From contig CM056738.1 in the NCBI GenBank assembly GCA_029844215.1, positions 42,358,388 to 42,422,387 on the forward strand: a stretch of 64,000 nucleotides of DNA, given 5' to 3'. Positions 46,879 to 57,899 of this stretch are shown piece by piece (the first letter of the stretch is position 1; the number at the start of each line of letters is the position of its first letter). Origin of the DNA: Przewalskia tangutica. Lineage: Eukaryota > Streptophyta > Magnoliopsida > Solanales > Solanaceae. The position numbers and the translations under genes were made by a program. The notes under the pieces were generated by a model that saw nothing but the letters and a program-made list of their open reading frames with translations, made no database searches and was not told where the DNA came from.

Positions 46879-47064
46879 AGTTAGTCCTCGGAAAGTGTCT
46901 ACAGACCGTATCTAGTAGAGTCTTGATTATCGGTGTTGTGCACCACATCTATAATCGTGAGGTCGCAGGATATTTAGGATTGGTTTCCATTCTTCTCACT
47001 CGAGATCGTGCCTTAGAGTCGTGTTATAAGTTGGACTCCTCCGACGTATTCTTTTATAGCGGTG

Positions 47065-48328
47065 ATGCCTCCCGTAGGCAACCAGAGCCCGAAGGCAAAG
47101 CGATTGAGGGAACCGCAAGTAGACGCCTTGAGGCTACGAGGCCTGTGCCCGTCTTTGCCGAGATGATGTTTGAGCGGCGAGTTCCACGACGCCGCCACCT
47201 CAATGAGTTCGAGGCAGCGGCGGCCATCGAGACCGCGGTACGAGCCTCCGTTCCACACCGGGGCGAGTATAGGGATTACGGAGCGGTCGTTGTTGACTAG
47301 CATTGTGGCAAGACGCCGGAGCCGGTGGCTAACCCTAGAGCCGATAGTTTAAGGATTCGGGACTTTCTAAGTTGTGATCCACCCGAGTTCTATGGTTCGA
47401 GATCTGAGGAGGATCCTCAGGAGTTTATCCGACAAGTGCGGCGGACTTCACAGGTGCTTAGGGCCTCGGAGGCGGAGTCCGTTGTGTTAGCTTCTTACCG
47501 GTTACGCGATATTGTGTTGAATTGGTTTGAGTCGTGGGTGTTGTCAAAAGGTGTGGGTGCTCCTCCAGCTGCTTGGGATGAGTTCACGGAAGCCTTCCTC
47601 GGTCACTTTTTGCCTCCCGAGACGAGGAGAGCCCGCTTGGATAGGTTTTTGGCATTGAGACAGAATGGGAAGACCATCAGGGAACACAACCTAGAGTTTG
47701 ATTCATTGGCCAGGTATGCGCCCACTATTGTGGCAAACATGGCGGACCGAGTTCACCGCTATGTGATGGGGTTAGATCATTACATGATTCTGCGATGCAG
47801 GGGTGGCTCTTCACCAGTATGGATATTGCCAGATGCAGCGTTTGCGAGGGATTGAGGACAGGAGAGTGAGGCGGCCAGTCCAAATTTCACCAAGAGGCGG
47901 AAGACGAGGTTTCGGGATAGCTTGGGGTGGGCTCAGCAGCAGGTTGGGTCTACATTCTCGCCAACGCAGAGTGCCCCTTCCCGGTCTTCCGGCGGGTGGT
48001 TTGACCGTCAGGGATATTCAGGAGCGGGTCAAGGCTCCGGGGCGACAGGTTCACAGGTATCCGAAGATATTATGCAGGGGGGCCACCTTTGCCTCGATGT
48101 GGTCATTGTGGTAGATCTCATTTTGGGGAGTGTCGGACTAGATCGACAGCTTGTTACACTTGCGGCCAACAGGGCCATTTGGCGAGAGACTGTCCGACCA
48201 GAGGTAGCCCTGGTGGGATGGCACAATCTATTGGATCAGTTGCGGGTTCTTCACTTTCAATGGCTAGGCAGGATGTTCATACACCGGCAGGACGCGACAG
48301 AGGTCGTGGTAGCGGTTCCCAGTTTTAG
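47065..48328 (+). pseudogene. gag of the TR-GAG-like element (three open segments)
   Basis: The natural start is probably ATG 47065 (MPP-), one base out of phase with the following RRQPEPEGKAIEG. The second open segment, 47325-47855, carries the retrotransposon gag (capsid) domain: FYGSRSEEDPQEFIRQVRR, VLNWFESW, AAWDEFTEAFLGHFLPPE, RARLDRFLALRQNGKTI and EFDSLARYAPTIV. A shift near 47790-47850 follows. The last segment (48089-48328) holds two Cys-rich pieces, CGHCGRSHFGECR and the perfect CCHC knuckle CYTCGQQGHLARDCP, and ends at GRGSGSQF with a stop. No protease follows. The frame breaks lie where CAG triplets are expected, so sequencing error cannot be excluded and the gene may be intact in reality. 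Confidence 0.82.
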
Positions 48329-48332
48329 CGGT

Positions 48333-48409
48333 CCTTTGACCCGCCTATATGACGTCAGGTATACCTTTGACCCGCCTATATGACGTCAGGTATACCTTTG
48401 ACCCTTTAG
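48333..48409 (+). repeat. 31 bp tandem duplication after gag
   Basis: CCTTTGACCCGCCTATATGA...GGTATA occurs twice (48333 and 48364), with a third partial start at 48395, just after the gag stop codon. Confidence 0.88.
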
Positions 48410-48589
48410 AGATTAGTATGCATGATAGGATTGTTGTATGATGGAATGTCATGAGTGGATGAGTGGATGTGTGTGTACGATATCTTAGGACCATGTGTGG
48501 CATAATAAAGTTCCATTAGTGTAAAGTACGAGGATGTACCGAGGAATAGTAGTTGGGCTCCAAAAGAACATTCGGGGACGAATGTTTCT

Positions 48590-48600
48590 AAGGGGGGAGA
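48590..48600 (+). promoter_or_regulatory. Polypurine tract of the TR-GAG-like element
   Basis: AAGGGGGGAGA, two bases before the LTR start at 48602. Confidence 0.9.
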
Positions 48601-48601
48601 A

Positions 48602-51600
48602 TGTTATACCCCGTAGTTCTGACCCTACGTATGAGAGCGTACGAAAGCATGTAAGACTTAAAATTTCCAAAGGATAGGTTGACGGATTGTTCCGGACGGG
48701 TTTTAGTCAACTATGAGGCGGGTTATGACCCGGTACATTGAGAGTTCCTAAGTGTTTCAAAGGCCTAGGGCGTAGTTCGTTGAGTCTAGATTCCAACGCA
48801 ACCAACCGTTCGTCGATAGGACATCGGAGTAGAAAGTTATGAGAATCACAAGTTCAGTGCGCAGTCGGACAGAAATGTGTTTCGGACAAATGCGGCAGGC
48901 CGCGCGAAATCTTGGGGTCGCTGAAGTTTCAGCGCCGCGGCGCCGGGAAGCAGGGCCGCGGCGCCGGAAGATCTGAGGGTCCGCAGGAGCGGCAGCCGCG
49001 CGCCGGAAGCGACGCGCCGAGGCGGATTCTGGCGGAAAAACTTAGGAAAAGTCGATTTTTCTTTTAAAGACCTTGGGAGGGTGACAAGTGTCCCCATCTG
49101 ATTTTGCATGCACTATATTGACCAAGTCTTCAAGACTTGGTCATACTTCATCTCTCTCTTAGACAAAAGCTCTTCCTTCTCTCTTAAAAGTTCAAGCTCC
49201 TCCTTCTCTCTAAAATCCCAAGAGAAATTCTAGCCTTAAGAAAAATCTGAAAGTTAAGAACAAGAAAAGGAAGCTTGTAGCTAGCTTGTGGTGGTGTTCT
49301 CGGCAAGGAAGCTAGCAACATTTGGAATAAGTTTGGCTAACACTTTAAGGTAATGATTCTTCCTTTAGATTTAGTTTATAGTGTTGCATGTTAAGAAGAA
49401 AGAACGTGTGGTAGTAAATAATGCTCTTAGAGTCATTGCATGCTAGAAATGTGGTTTGGATATGAAGAATGGGTTAAGAAGAGATTATGAGCATGTTGTA
49501 GCCTAAAAGCTACCTTAGAATTATTAAGTGAATTGTTGTAAACTTATGGGACAGAATTTTGGGTATGTAATCCCCTTTGAATTGTTGGATTGATTGAGCC
49601 TTAAATGTGGTATTTTGATGGTAATTTCGGCCATGAGAAAGATGGCAAAGTGAGTAGAAACAAAGGAAATGCTGCCCAATTTTCCCTAGAATTTAGTGGC
49701 TTTGAGTTAGATTATTCTACATTGAAATTAGAGGTTAATGAACGTATCATGATTATTATAGGTTGAAATATTACTTGCGGTAGTTGGGCTTGGCAAGCGG
49801 ATTAACCAAAGAGGTATGTGGAGCTTTCTTATCTCTTGAGCATGAATAATTTGAACTATATAGTACGGTAGACGTACGTATTTTAAATGAAGTAAATCTA
49901 CTTGTTGTACTTGACTTGTTTTAAGAAAATGTCTAAGTTGGTTGGGTTAGAGAGTTAACCCACTTATTCCTAAGTAATGGTTTAACCTAAATAAGGTAGA
50001 TAAGGATTTCGTGACATGAAGAAGTATTACGGCAATGGTGTGAGTTTGATTTGAAGTATAAGTCTCTTGGTTAATAAAAAGAACGAAATCTTTTGAAACA
50101 TAAGGAGTTTATAACGGCCTTATGGGAGGTTAGTTGTAACGGCCTTATGAAAGAGTATGAACGTCTAAAGCTTTAAAGCATAAAGTTAGTATAACGGCTT
50201 TATGGGGAGTTGGTTATAATAACTTTATGAAAGGTTAAAGAGTTGGTTTTTCTTGGATAAGGTCATGAAAATGAGATTCATTTTGTGTGTTAAGGAAAGC
50301 CTAAAGAAGTTATGAGTTTACTTGGACGTGCCGCCAGTGATGAAGGATTCCACGGGTATGCTTCCATTGTTCGGTTATGAGTTTACTTGGACGTGCCGCC
50401 AGTGATGAAGGATTCCACGGGAATGCTTCCATTGTTCTGTTATGAGTTTACTTGGACGTGCCGCCAGTGATGAAGGATTCCACGGGTATGCTTCCTTTGT
50501 TCAGTTATGAGTTTACTTGGACGTGCCGCCAGTGATGAAGGATTCCACGGGTATGCTTCCATTGTTCAGTTATGAGTTTACTTGGACGTGCCGCCAGTGA
50601 TGAAGGATTCCACGGGTATGCTTCCATTGTTCGGTTATGAGTTTACTTGGACGTGCGCTTGATGATGCGATTCCACGTATGCTTCCATTGTTCGATTATG
50701 AGTTTACTTGGGCGTCGCCCGATGATGAAGATTCCACGTATGCTTCCATTGTTGAGTTATGAGTTTACTTGGGCGTCGCCATGATGAAGGATTCCACGTA
50801 TGCTTCCATTGTTCGGTTATGAGTTTACTTGGGCGTCGCCGCGATGAAGGATTCCACGTATGCTTCCATTGTTCGATTATGAGTTTACTTGGGCGACGCG
50901 CCGATGATGAAGGATTCCACGGGTATGCTTCCATTGTTCAGTTATGAGTTTACTTGGACGTGCCGCCAGTGATGAAGGATTCCACGGGTATGCTTCCATT
51001 GTTCAGTTATGAGTTTACTTGGATGTGCCGCCAGTGATGAAGGATTCCACGGGTATGCTTCCATTGTTCAGTTATGAGTTTGCTTGGATGTACCGCCAGT
51101 GATGAAGGATTCCACGGGTATTCTTCCATTGTTCAGTTATGAGTTTACTTGGACGTGCCGCCAGTGATGAAGGATTCCACGGGTATGCTTCCATTGTATT
51201 TTGATTATGAGCTTCCTATTCTTCATGTCGTGTAGTATATGATTGATGTTCTTATTGTTAGTAAGGCACAGTAAAAGGTAATTTGATTTCATCCCTGATC
51301 CCAGCTTGTTTTCAGACTTATGTTTTCATTACGATTTTCGCCACATACTTGGTACTGTTATCGACCTCCTGAAGTGCGTTCATGCCGCAGTCGAGATACG
51401 TAACTTGGTCCACACTCTTAGGATCACCGCTCATTTTCCGAAAGCTCCATCTCCGGAGGCTTTGTCTTTGGTATGATTCCACGAGGTTATTTACTTTTGT
51501 ACATTCGGGGTATGGCGGGCCTGTCCCGCCATACGTTATTCCTGAGGTCCGTAGTCACGTTTGTGGTTTGGGTCAGAATGATAAGATGTACTGTTTCACT

Positions 51601-51762
51601 TTCGGTTAAGTTATTTTATGAAAGGCGGCCTTATCGGCTCGCTAGTGATGTTTACCTTATACATATTTTGTTCCATGTATGTTCCGCTGCTATTCTCTGA
51701 TGCTTACCTGATAGGGTACCCCGGTAGGGTACTAGTCGCGGCCCCGGGGTCGGGTCGTGACA
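48602..51762 (+). repeat. TR-GAG-like 3' LTR (3161 bp)
   Basis: Same ends as the 5' LTR. Fourteen 65 bp units (50311-51200) instead of 12. Its GC-rich island (48893-49025) has more GCCGCGGCGCCGG than the 5' copy. Over several hundred bases on either side the two LTRs differ at only a few sites. Confidence 0.95.
50311..51205 (+). repeat. 65 bp tandem repeat, 14 units
   Basis: As in the 5' LTR; units 6-10 (about 50640-50905) are the shortened type. Confidence 0.93.
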
Positions 51763-52438
51763 CCTTTTATGCCAGAGGTAGGCCTAAACGTCACATATGC
51801 GAGGTTATGATGGATTTTTCCAAGCCGCCCAACTGTAGTGCTTTTGTTGGAAATGGCGACCAAATGACGGTGCACTTTTCCCAATTTCAGCATGACATGA
51901 TTGGGTTTGGATTTGTCTATCATTGTCACGCTACACATAATATGCTGGTTGGTCGTTGGGTTGAGAAACCCGTCGACAAGTTTGGTGTCTTCCTAATTGT
52001 GGTGTCGATGCCAAGGACCGACCCACCTAAGGTAAATGCATGCATGCCCTAAAATAAGTGTGGTATAGCTCTATCTTAAGTTTCTAAGATTTGGCTTTTC
52101 TAGACGCAAGGTTCCCGAGCGGACAACTCGAGTGAGAAGGCTACGCGGCCACCGGTTAGACCGGACACTCCACGTATGTTACCAACTCTCCTAAATTTGG
52201 ATTTTGAAGAAAGAATTTTGCTGATGCACCAAGCGCACCTCGCATGCAGTGTGTGATTGTGTGATTTTTCCAGAGTGGAAGAAATATGAGCGGAATGCCA
52301 GTTTAAGGAAAGCAGTAAAGCAGGTAGCAAAATAACAAAATACAGCACACAAAATTTAAATGCAAAAAGTAATGCCAAATAATAACCCTAGGTCTATTAT
52401 GGTTAAGAACCTTAAATCCCCAGCGGAGTCGCCATTTC
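51763..52438 (-). mobile_element. Ogre-like 5' interior (leader)
   Basis: Separated from the mini-gag by the nested element. A minus-strand frame with MIDKSKPNHVMLKLGKVHRH (51732-51938) runs over the TR-GAG boundary, so it is not a gene as it stands, but it may include a piece of the upstream ORF that Ogre elements carry before gag. The primer site lies at its right end. Confidence 0.55.
52417..52434 (-). promoter_or_regulatory. Primer-binding site, tRNA-Arg type (Ogre)
   Basis: Minus strand TGGCGACTCCGCTGGGGA, four bases inside the 5' LTR end at 52439. Confidence 0.88.
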
Positions 52439-55400
52439 TGTCGCGCCCCTTTTCGACCGCGACATTTTTTAAATAAAAAACTCCTGCTTAACTAAAAAAT
52501 GTTAGGAAATAAATGCTAAAATGCAAAAATATTAAAAGGTGCTTAAAAGGTTAAAATGTTTAAAGGGTGCTTTAAATATATATAAAAAAAGGCTAAAAAT
52601 GCTAGAAGGTTGCTAAAGGGTGCTAAAATGCTAAGGGGTTCTTAATGCTAAGGGTTCGCGGAGTCGCCACCTAATTAATTGGGTGAATTAGGACACCTAA
52701 ATGTTAACTAGTTTAAAGTAACATTAACTCCATTTTAACGGTCTGCTAAACTGAATGAGATTCTGGATAAGGGTTCTTTATTAATCTAGAGGGAAGGGGT
52801 TAGGCACCCTCTAAGATCCGCTAACTTGCGGTTGTCCTGCCAAACCTAGGGTAATTATTATGTTTAAAAATGCGTGTTTTGAAAATGCTTCAAAATATTT
52901 TATAAAGAAGGCATGTTGAGTAAAGTTGTAAGACTAATGCTATAGAAATATATATACAAAGTTTTAAAGTATGCATTTATATTGTTTATGGTGCAAAGTT
53001 GACTTATTTATCTGCGAGACCAAAGAATTGGTGCGTCAGTTTTAGATATGCAGTTTTAATGATTAGGCAAAAGATTAGACATGAAATGATAAGCCTAAGA
53101 TAAACAATTAGAAGTGCATTTAATTCTAAATCACTTTCCCACCCTTTATGTTCAAAGACTAATTGAATTAGCTCTCCTATTAATTACAAGTTTAAATAGT
53201 AAAATTGCAATAAACAAATAAGGCATAAGATGAGGCAATCAAATTTAAAGAGTAGGAGGAGTTGAGACGGATGACAACGTCATCTTGTCCTATTTTTGTT
53301 TAAGGATTTCTGAAGCGGGAATGCGAATGCGGATGCACATAGACGCGGGTTGCCATTTGAAGTAGCTCGTGGTGAGTCTCGTCGTGAGACTCTTCGTTTC
53401 GCTCCGATGCGTGCCATGTAAAAAAGAAAGTGATAAGGATTAGTATATATCCCAAAAAATTAAATAACAAACAAGCACTTGACATATAGTTTGTATTTGA
53501 GCAAGTATGCACATAAAAAACAACATGTGACAATATGAGATGGAATAAGCAACCAGCAGATGGTAAAAGAAATAGGGATGGCGAGGCGATGCAAGGCCAA
53601 GCGAGAGGAGAGAAAAATAATGAGCGATCGATTCTGATACTATAAATATAGATTCATATGCTAAAGAGAAAAGAGACAACATATGGCCAATTATGGCATG
53701 ATTCAAGATGTACATACACAACATTTAACCAACTAGTAGGCATGCAAGGACATGGCGAGAAAGGATCTGAGGAATGGGCAAGCAGGAGGCAACATTCAGA
53801 TAGGCAGTCTCAGATATGAACACTGCGGAGATATGCTCAATTTATGATGAACACACTTAACACAAATTCACAAATACAAATACCAAGGTAGGGGTATTTA
53901 GAGTTGCATGAACATGCTAAATATTCAAATGCAAACTAATACAAGTCCCTTAATTATCCAAGAGCAGAACAGAGAACTAATATACGCGAGATTCAACATA
54001 ATTTTACACTCGGGCTGATGTAGTTCCAATTACTACGAGCATTGACGATTGTCCTAGCCATAACTTATCCTTTAAACAGGTCCAGGTGTCTTTGTAAACT
54101 AGGATAAAGGCCAATGACACAGAATATCTTAACATATGTTCCACCATATCAGAACATATTATCTTTCAAATATAAGATGCAGCAGGGACTACATGTTCAT
54201 ATGGCATGGGAATGACCCAAGAGGTGCTAACCCTGGTATGGTTTTGACTATTAGGCATAGAAGACATATAGTATTTGCTTGTTTTGTGAATATACAGGGA
54301 TATTGAGATCAATATTGAGATCAACACATTAATACCAAAAGAGGTCGCTCGAATACCTAGAGGATGCTCAGTAGACTGAGAATACCCACAACTGTATCAT
54401 ATTAATCATCTTAACAAGACGCAAATAAGATCGGATATTATCTGTCCTAAAAACACGCTACCGATGCTGATATCAGACTAATCACACTAACAAAACAGAA
54501 TTACAAATACTAATAGCGATTAATTCTGACTAACAGATTCGACACAAACGAATGCACTTCAAATCATACGAAAATGGTATTAAACACAACTAGCAGAACC
54601 CATCATTCGAACAAATTATAAAGCGTAAATCACCCAATAAATCTGAAAGAGAACGGGTTTACCTTCTCCGGACAGCGAACCGAGGCAGCGTATCAAGTCG
54701 TCGGTCCACTCGGAGGGATTGCTAATGCAGTGGAAAGAAGGAAGGAGGTTTTTGCGAAAATGGTTGACTATTAAGATGGTGTTCTTACTCTGAATGGCTT
54801 GATTGGACTCTGCTCTTCGAATGCTCGTATGTGTAAAAGCGAAGGTTACTGTGAACCACATACGTGCTCTGCCTGTGCTCTTGGTGTGCTCTACTCTCCG
54901 ATCGAGCTCTGTCAGTGAGCTCGTCGTGCTCTGTCTGGATGTTACGCCTAAATTGCTATGTGACTGCTCTCTTCCCTGAGCTCTCTCGTCTTGTCCCCTC
55001 TAAATGCATATTTCATGTGCTTTATATAGCCATCGTTTGGGTTCTAAGTTTGGTAAGTATTTAAAGCTGAGATTAGTGCGATTTGTGTATGATTCGTGCG
55101 ATTTGTTGACGAGATTTGGGTAGATTTTTGTGTGATACTTCAGTAGCTTTAGGAAGGTTTTGGGTGATGGATATGGTAAGGAACGAGCTGGCTGTGTGCA
55201 TGGGTAAGGAAAGTCCCGGATTCTCCGGCGAGAAATCCGGGCGTGGCGGCGATTGAAGCTTTTAGGTTTAGGGTTCGTCGTTTGATTGAGGGAGAAAAGG
55301 GCTGAGGGAAATAGGCTGGGCGTGGGCCTCTGATAAGGGATAAGGGCGTGGGCCGGGGCGACGGGTTTGGGCCACGCGGGTGTGGGTTGCGGATAGATGG

Positions 55401-55963
55401 GCTAGAGAGGTAAGGGCCTGGGTAGTTAGTGAAGGGTATTTAATTAAGTGTTAGTTTTAGGTGCTATTTAATTAGTGTTTAATTAAATTAATAAATTGTG
55501 ACTAAATTATTTAGGTGCTCTATTAATCTAATTGTTATAATAATAAATGCGGGCGCGTTATTTAATTAGTGCTTAATATTTTAGAATGCGGCGCTATTAT
55601 TTAAAAACTTATTTATTGTGCATTATTTATCATTATTTAAAATAAGTTATGAAATTGCCTTGCGTATTAATAAATGCGGCTATGCTACTTGACACGACGT
55701 CATTGCTAAATTATTTATTTTATGTATTTATTATTAATTAAGAATCGTTTGACAGGGCTTAAAATTAATCAATGCGGCGCTGGACTCTAAGTGATTGATA
55801 CTCTACGTGAAATGCGGTTGTTATTATTAGATTTCTTATTTATGTCTGTATTTAATGTTTTATCGCTGCATTTTATTATAAAAAATCATAAAAATTATTT
55901 TACAAAATTAGTCTAATTTTATAGCTAATGACTGGACGGGAGGGTCAAAATTGGGTGTCAAAA
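52439..55963 (-). repeat. Ogre-like 5' LTR (3525 bp)
   Basis: Nearly identical to 36553-40076. The outer end reads TCAAAA instead of TCAACA, so the minus-strand TG terminus has become TT. TATA box on the minus strand at 55021-55028. Confidence 0.94.
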
Positions 55964-56285
55964 TTCATAATGATAACATCAAAACTTTTTTTGATGTTGT
56001 CCGTCATATTGAGTTTGAAGACGGGCGGCTTGGTGCTGCTAAAGCTTTACCTAGCACCTATATGGCATAATGAAGTGGTACGAAGTTTTCAGGCTTCAAG
56101 AGTAAGAAGAATTGAAAAAATAATGGAAAGGGTAAGGAGACCGGAGAAGGACCCTCTAAGAAAAAGAACAAGATAAATCCTAAGAAGGAAAAACACTTTT
56201 CTCAAAAAGAAGACAAGAGTAAGATGAAGTGCTATTACTATCATGTTATAGGGAATTTTGCATGTGAATGTCCCGAGCTTTAAAT
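55964..56285 (+). pseudogene. Copia-4 gag, second part with degraded zinc knuckle
   Basis: After the target site the frame reads HNDNIKTFFDVVRHIEFEDG, which continues the gag domain broken at 36552, with the TTCAT counted once. The basic linker (RRIEKIMERVRRPEKDPLRK) and a knuckle remnant CYYYHVIGNFACECP follow; the second Cys of CxxC is missing. A stop after EL closes the frame. Confidence 0.82.
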
Positions 56286-56339
56286 AGGTAGCATTTCAAA
56301 ACGCATCTCTAAGTGCTACATATATTTTTAGCATTGTTT

Positions 56340-56620
56340 TACTAATTGAATCTTGTCCTGTGTGGACTATAGACTCAGAGGGAACCGACCATGTGAGCCA
56401 TGATAGAGAAGTATTTGTGGAGTTCCATCGAGTCTCACCTGGATCAAGGTAGATAATGTAGAAAATAATGCAAAGCTTGATGTTAAAGGGATATACACTT
56501 GCAAAATGGACTTGTGTGGTGACCGATCTTTGATGTTGCATGACGTCTTACATGTTTCAGAGATGCGATGAAACTTAGTATGTGTGTATGTTCTTCTAGA
56601 TCTTGATTTCTATTTAGACT
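56340..56620 (+). pseudogene. Copia-4 protease remnant
   Basis: VWTIDSEGTDHVSHDREVF at about 56358-56415 corresponds to the D-S-G/A active-site loop; here the Gly/Ala after Asp-Ser is Glu. Later KMDLCGDRSLMLHDVLHVSE-like sequence is the Copia protease C-terminus. Confidence 0.72.
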
Positions 56621-56779
56621 TTAATCGCAATGGTGTTAGAATCACACAAGAAAATATTTTTATGATTTTGGACTTCGTTGTGATGATTTTATCGTTATAG
56701 ATTGTAATCCTTTAACTTATGACTATTATGTTGATCTTTTGTGTAATGACATGTTATTCTAGTAATAATGATGTTGATG

Positions 56780-57600
56780 TTATTACATGGCTTGACAAAT
56801 TAGGTCACATATGGCAAGACCGAATGAATAGACCGACAAAAGAAGGACATTTTAGTCCTTTATCCAAAATTGAAATGCCAACTTGTGAAAATTATCTTAC
56901 CAAAAAGGTTATACGCAAACCATTTGGGAAGGATAAGAGAGTTGATTCCCATTGCAATTAATCCATTATGATATATGTGGTCCAATCAACGTGAGGGCAA
57001 GGTCTGGTGTTTTGTATTTTATTACATTAGCGTTTTGGTTATGTTTATTTGATTTACCATAAATCTGAAGCACTTGAATGCTTTAGAAGATATATGAATG
57101 AAGTTGAGAATCAAATAAATAAAAGTATAAAGACTTTAAGAATCGATAGAGGCTATGAATATTTATTAAAATAATTTGAAAAATTATGTAATACAAAATG
57201 CATTACTAGACAATTAACTATTCCTTACACACCTCAACATAATGGTGTAGTGAAAATGATGAATAGAACACTATTGGACATGACAAGATCTATGATGGCA
57301 CAAACAAATTTACCTATCTCCTTCAGGGGGAAATGCGTTATTGACTGCAACCTACATATTGAATAAACTATGTTTTAAATCAGTTACTTTCACTCTCTAT
57401 GATCTATGAAATGACTATAAACTACACCTGAATGATCTACGACCTTGAGTTTGTGTTGCATATGTTAAAGATCATTTTGGTAAGTTTGGAAAGTTGAGTC
57501 CAAAAGGGAAGAAATGTGTCTTTCTAAGATACTATGAATACTCCAAAGGGTATGTGTACATTGATGAATTAGAAGATGGAAGTATTACTGAAATTGAATA
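56780..57600 (+). pseudogene. Copia-4 integrase
   Basis: The pre-integrase part reads LDKLGHIWQDRMNRPTKEG (56793-56850) with a zinc-binding C-x2-C (PTCENYL, second Cys lost), then RKPFGKDKRVD. The DDE core follows: HYDICGPINVRARS (first Asp, about 56968), SIKTLRIDRGYEYL (second Asp, about 57125), and TPQHNGVVKMMNRTLLDMTR at about 57230, where the catalytic Glu after NGV-A is replaced (VKM). Inactive. The GPW-like end KFGKLSPKGKKCVFLRYYE lies at about 57480-57540. Confidence 0.85.
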
Positions 57601-57899
57601 ACGATATGTCACATTTCCAGAAAATAATTTTCCAAATAAGGGCGAAATAAAAGAAAACCTCTTTATGAAATGTTGAATTAAGATGATCAGACAATGTCTT
57701 CAGACATGTTTGACAATCAAATAGATCAAGGATTGGTTTCTGATCAAAGTGGGAGTTTTTAATCCCAAAATTCTTCAGAGTAATTTGAATTGCAATTACG
57801 TAGAGTACTAGAAAAATTATATTTAAATGATCTTGTGAGATTGAAGATTACATTTTCTTGGTGTCGTCCATAGAATTGGTTGGACCTAATTCTGTGACT

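Larger units (their letters stand above)
43796..51762 (+). mobile_element. TR-GAG-like gag-only Gypsy element, TSD CCTTT
   Basis: LTRs at 43796-46862 (3067 bp) and 48602-51762 (3161 bp) surround an interior of only 1739 bp, flanked by CCTTT (43791-43795 and 51763-51767). The interior has an iMet primer site, a gag gene with zinc knuckle and a polypurine tract, and no protease, RT, RNase H or integrase. This is the layout described for terminal-repeat retrotransposons with GAG (TR-GAG) in plants. The LTRs are nearly identical apart from tandem-repeat number and short indels in GC-rich parts, so the insertion is recent. It is nested in the Ogre-like element. Confidence 0.93.
36553..55963 (-). 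mobile_element. Non-autonomous Ogre-like (Tat) element, TSD TTCAT
   Basis: The 3.5 kb LTRs at 36553-40076 and 52439-55963 are flanked by TTCAT on both sides (36548-36552 and 55964-55968). Orientation is minus: next to the right-hand LTR the minus strand reads TGGCGACTCCGCTGGGGA, the tRNA-Arg-type primer site known for Ogre elements. The interior is only about 4.4 kb once the nested TR-GAG-like element is set aside. It contains an intact mini-gag, minisatellites and no pol. Ogre elements are usually far larger and carry gag, protease, RT, RNase H and integrase, so this copy must depend on enzymes supplied in trans. The LTRs are nearly identical, implying a recent insertion. Confidence 0.92.

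Noticed and set aside
46857..47300. 147-codon ORF from 46857 as the real gag start
   Set aside because: Its first Met overlaps the LTR end and the N-terminal 60 codons run through the primer site and leader; the natural start is nearer 47065.
51618..52052. 144-codon ORF across the TR-GAG/Ogre border
   Set aside because: It joins LTR sequence of one element with interior of another on the opposite strand, so it is a chance frame.
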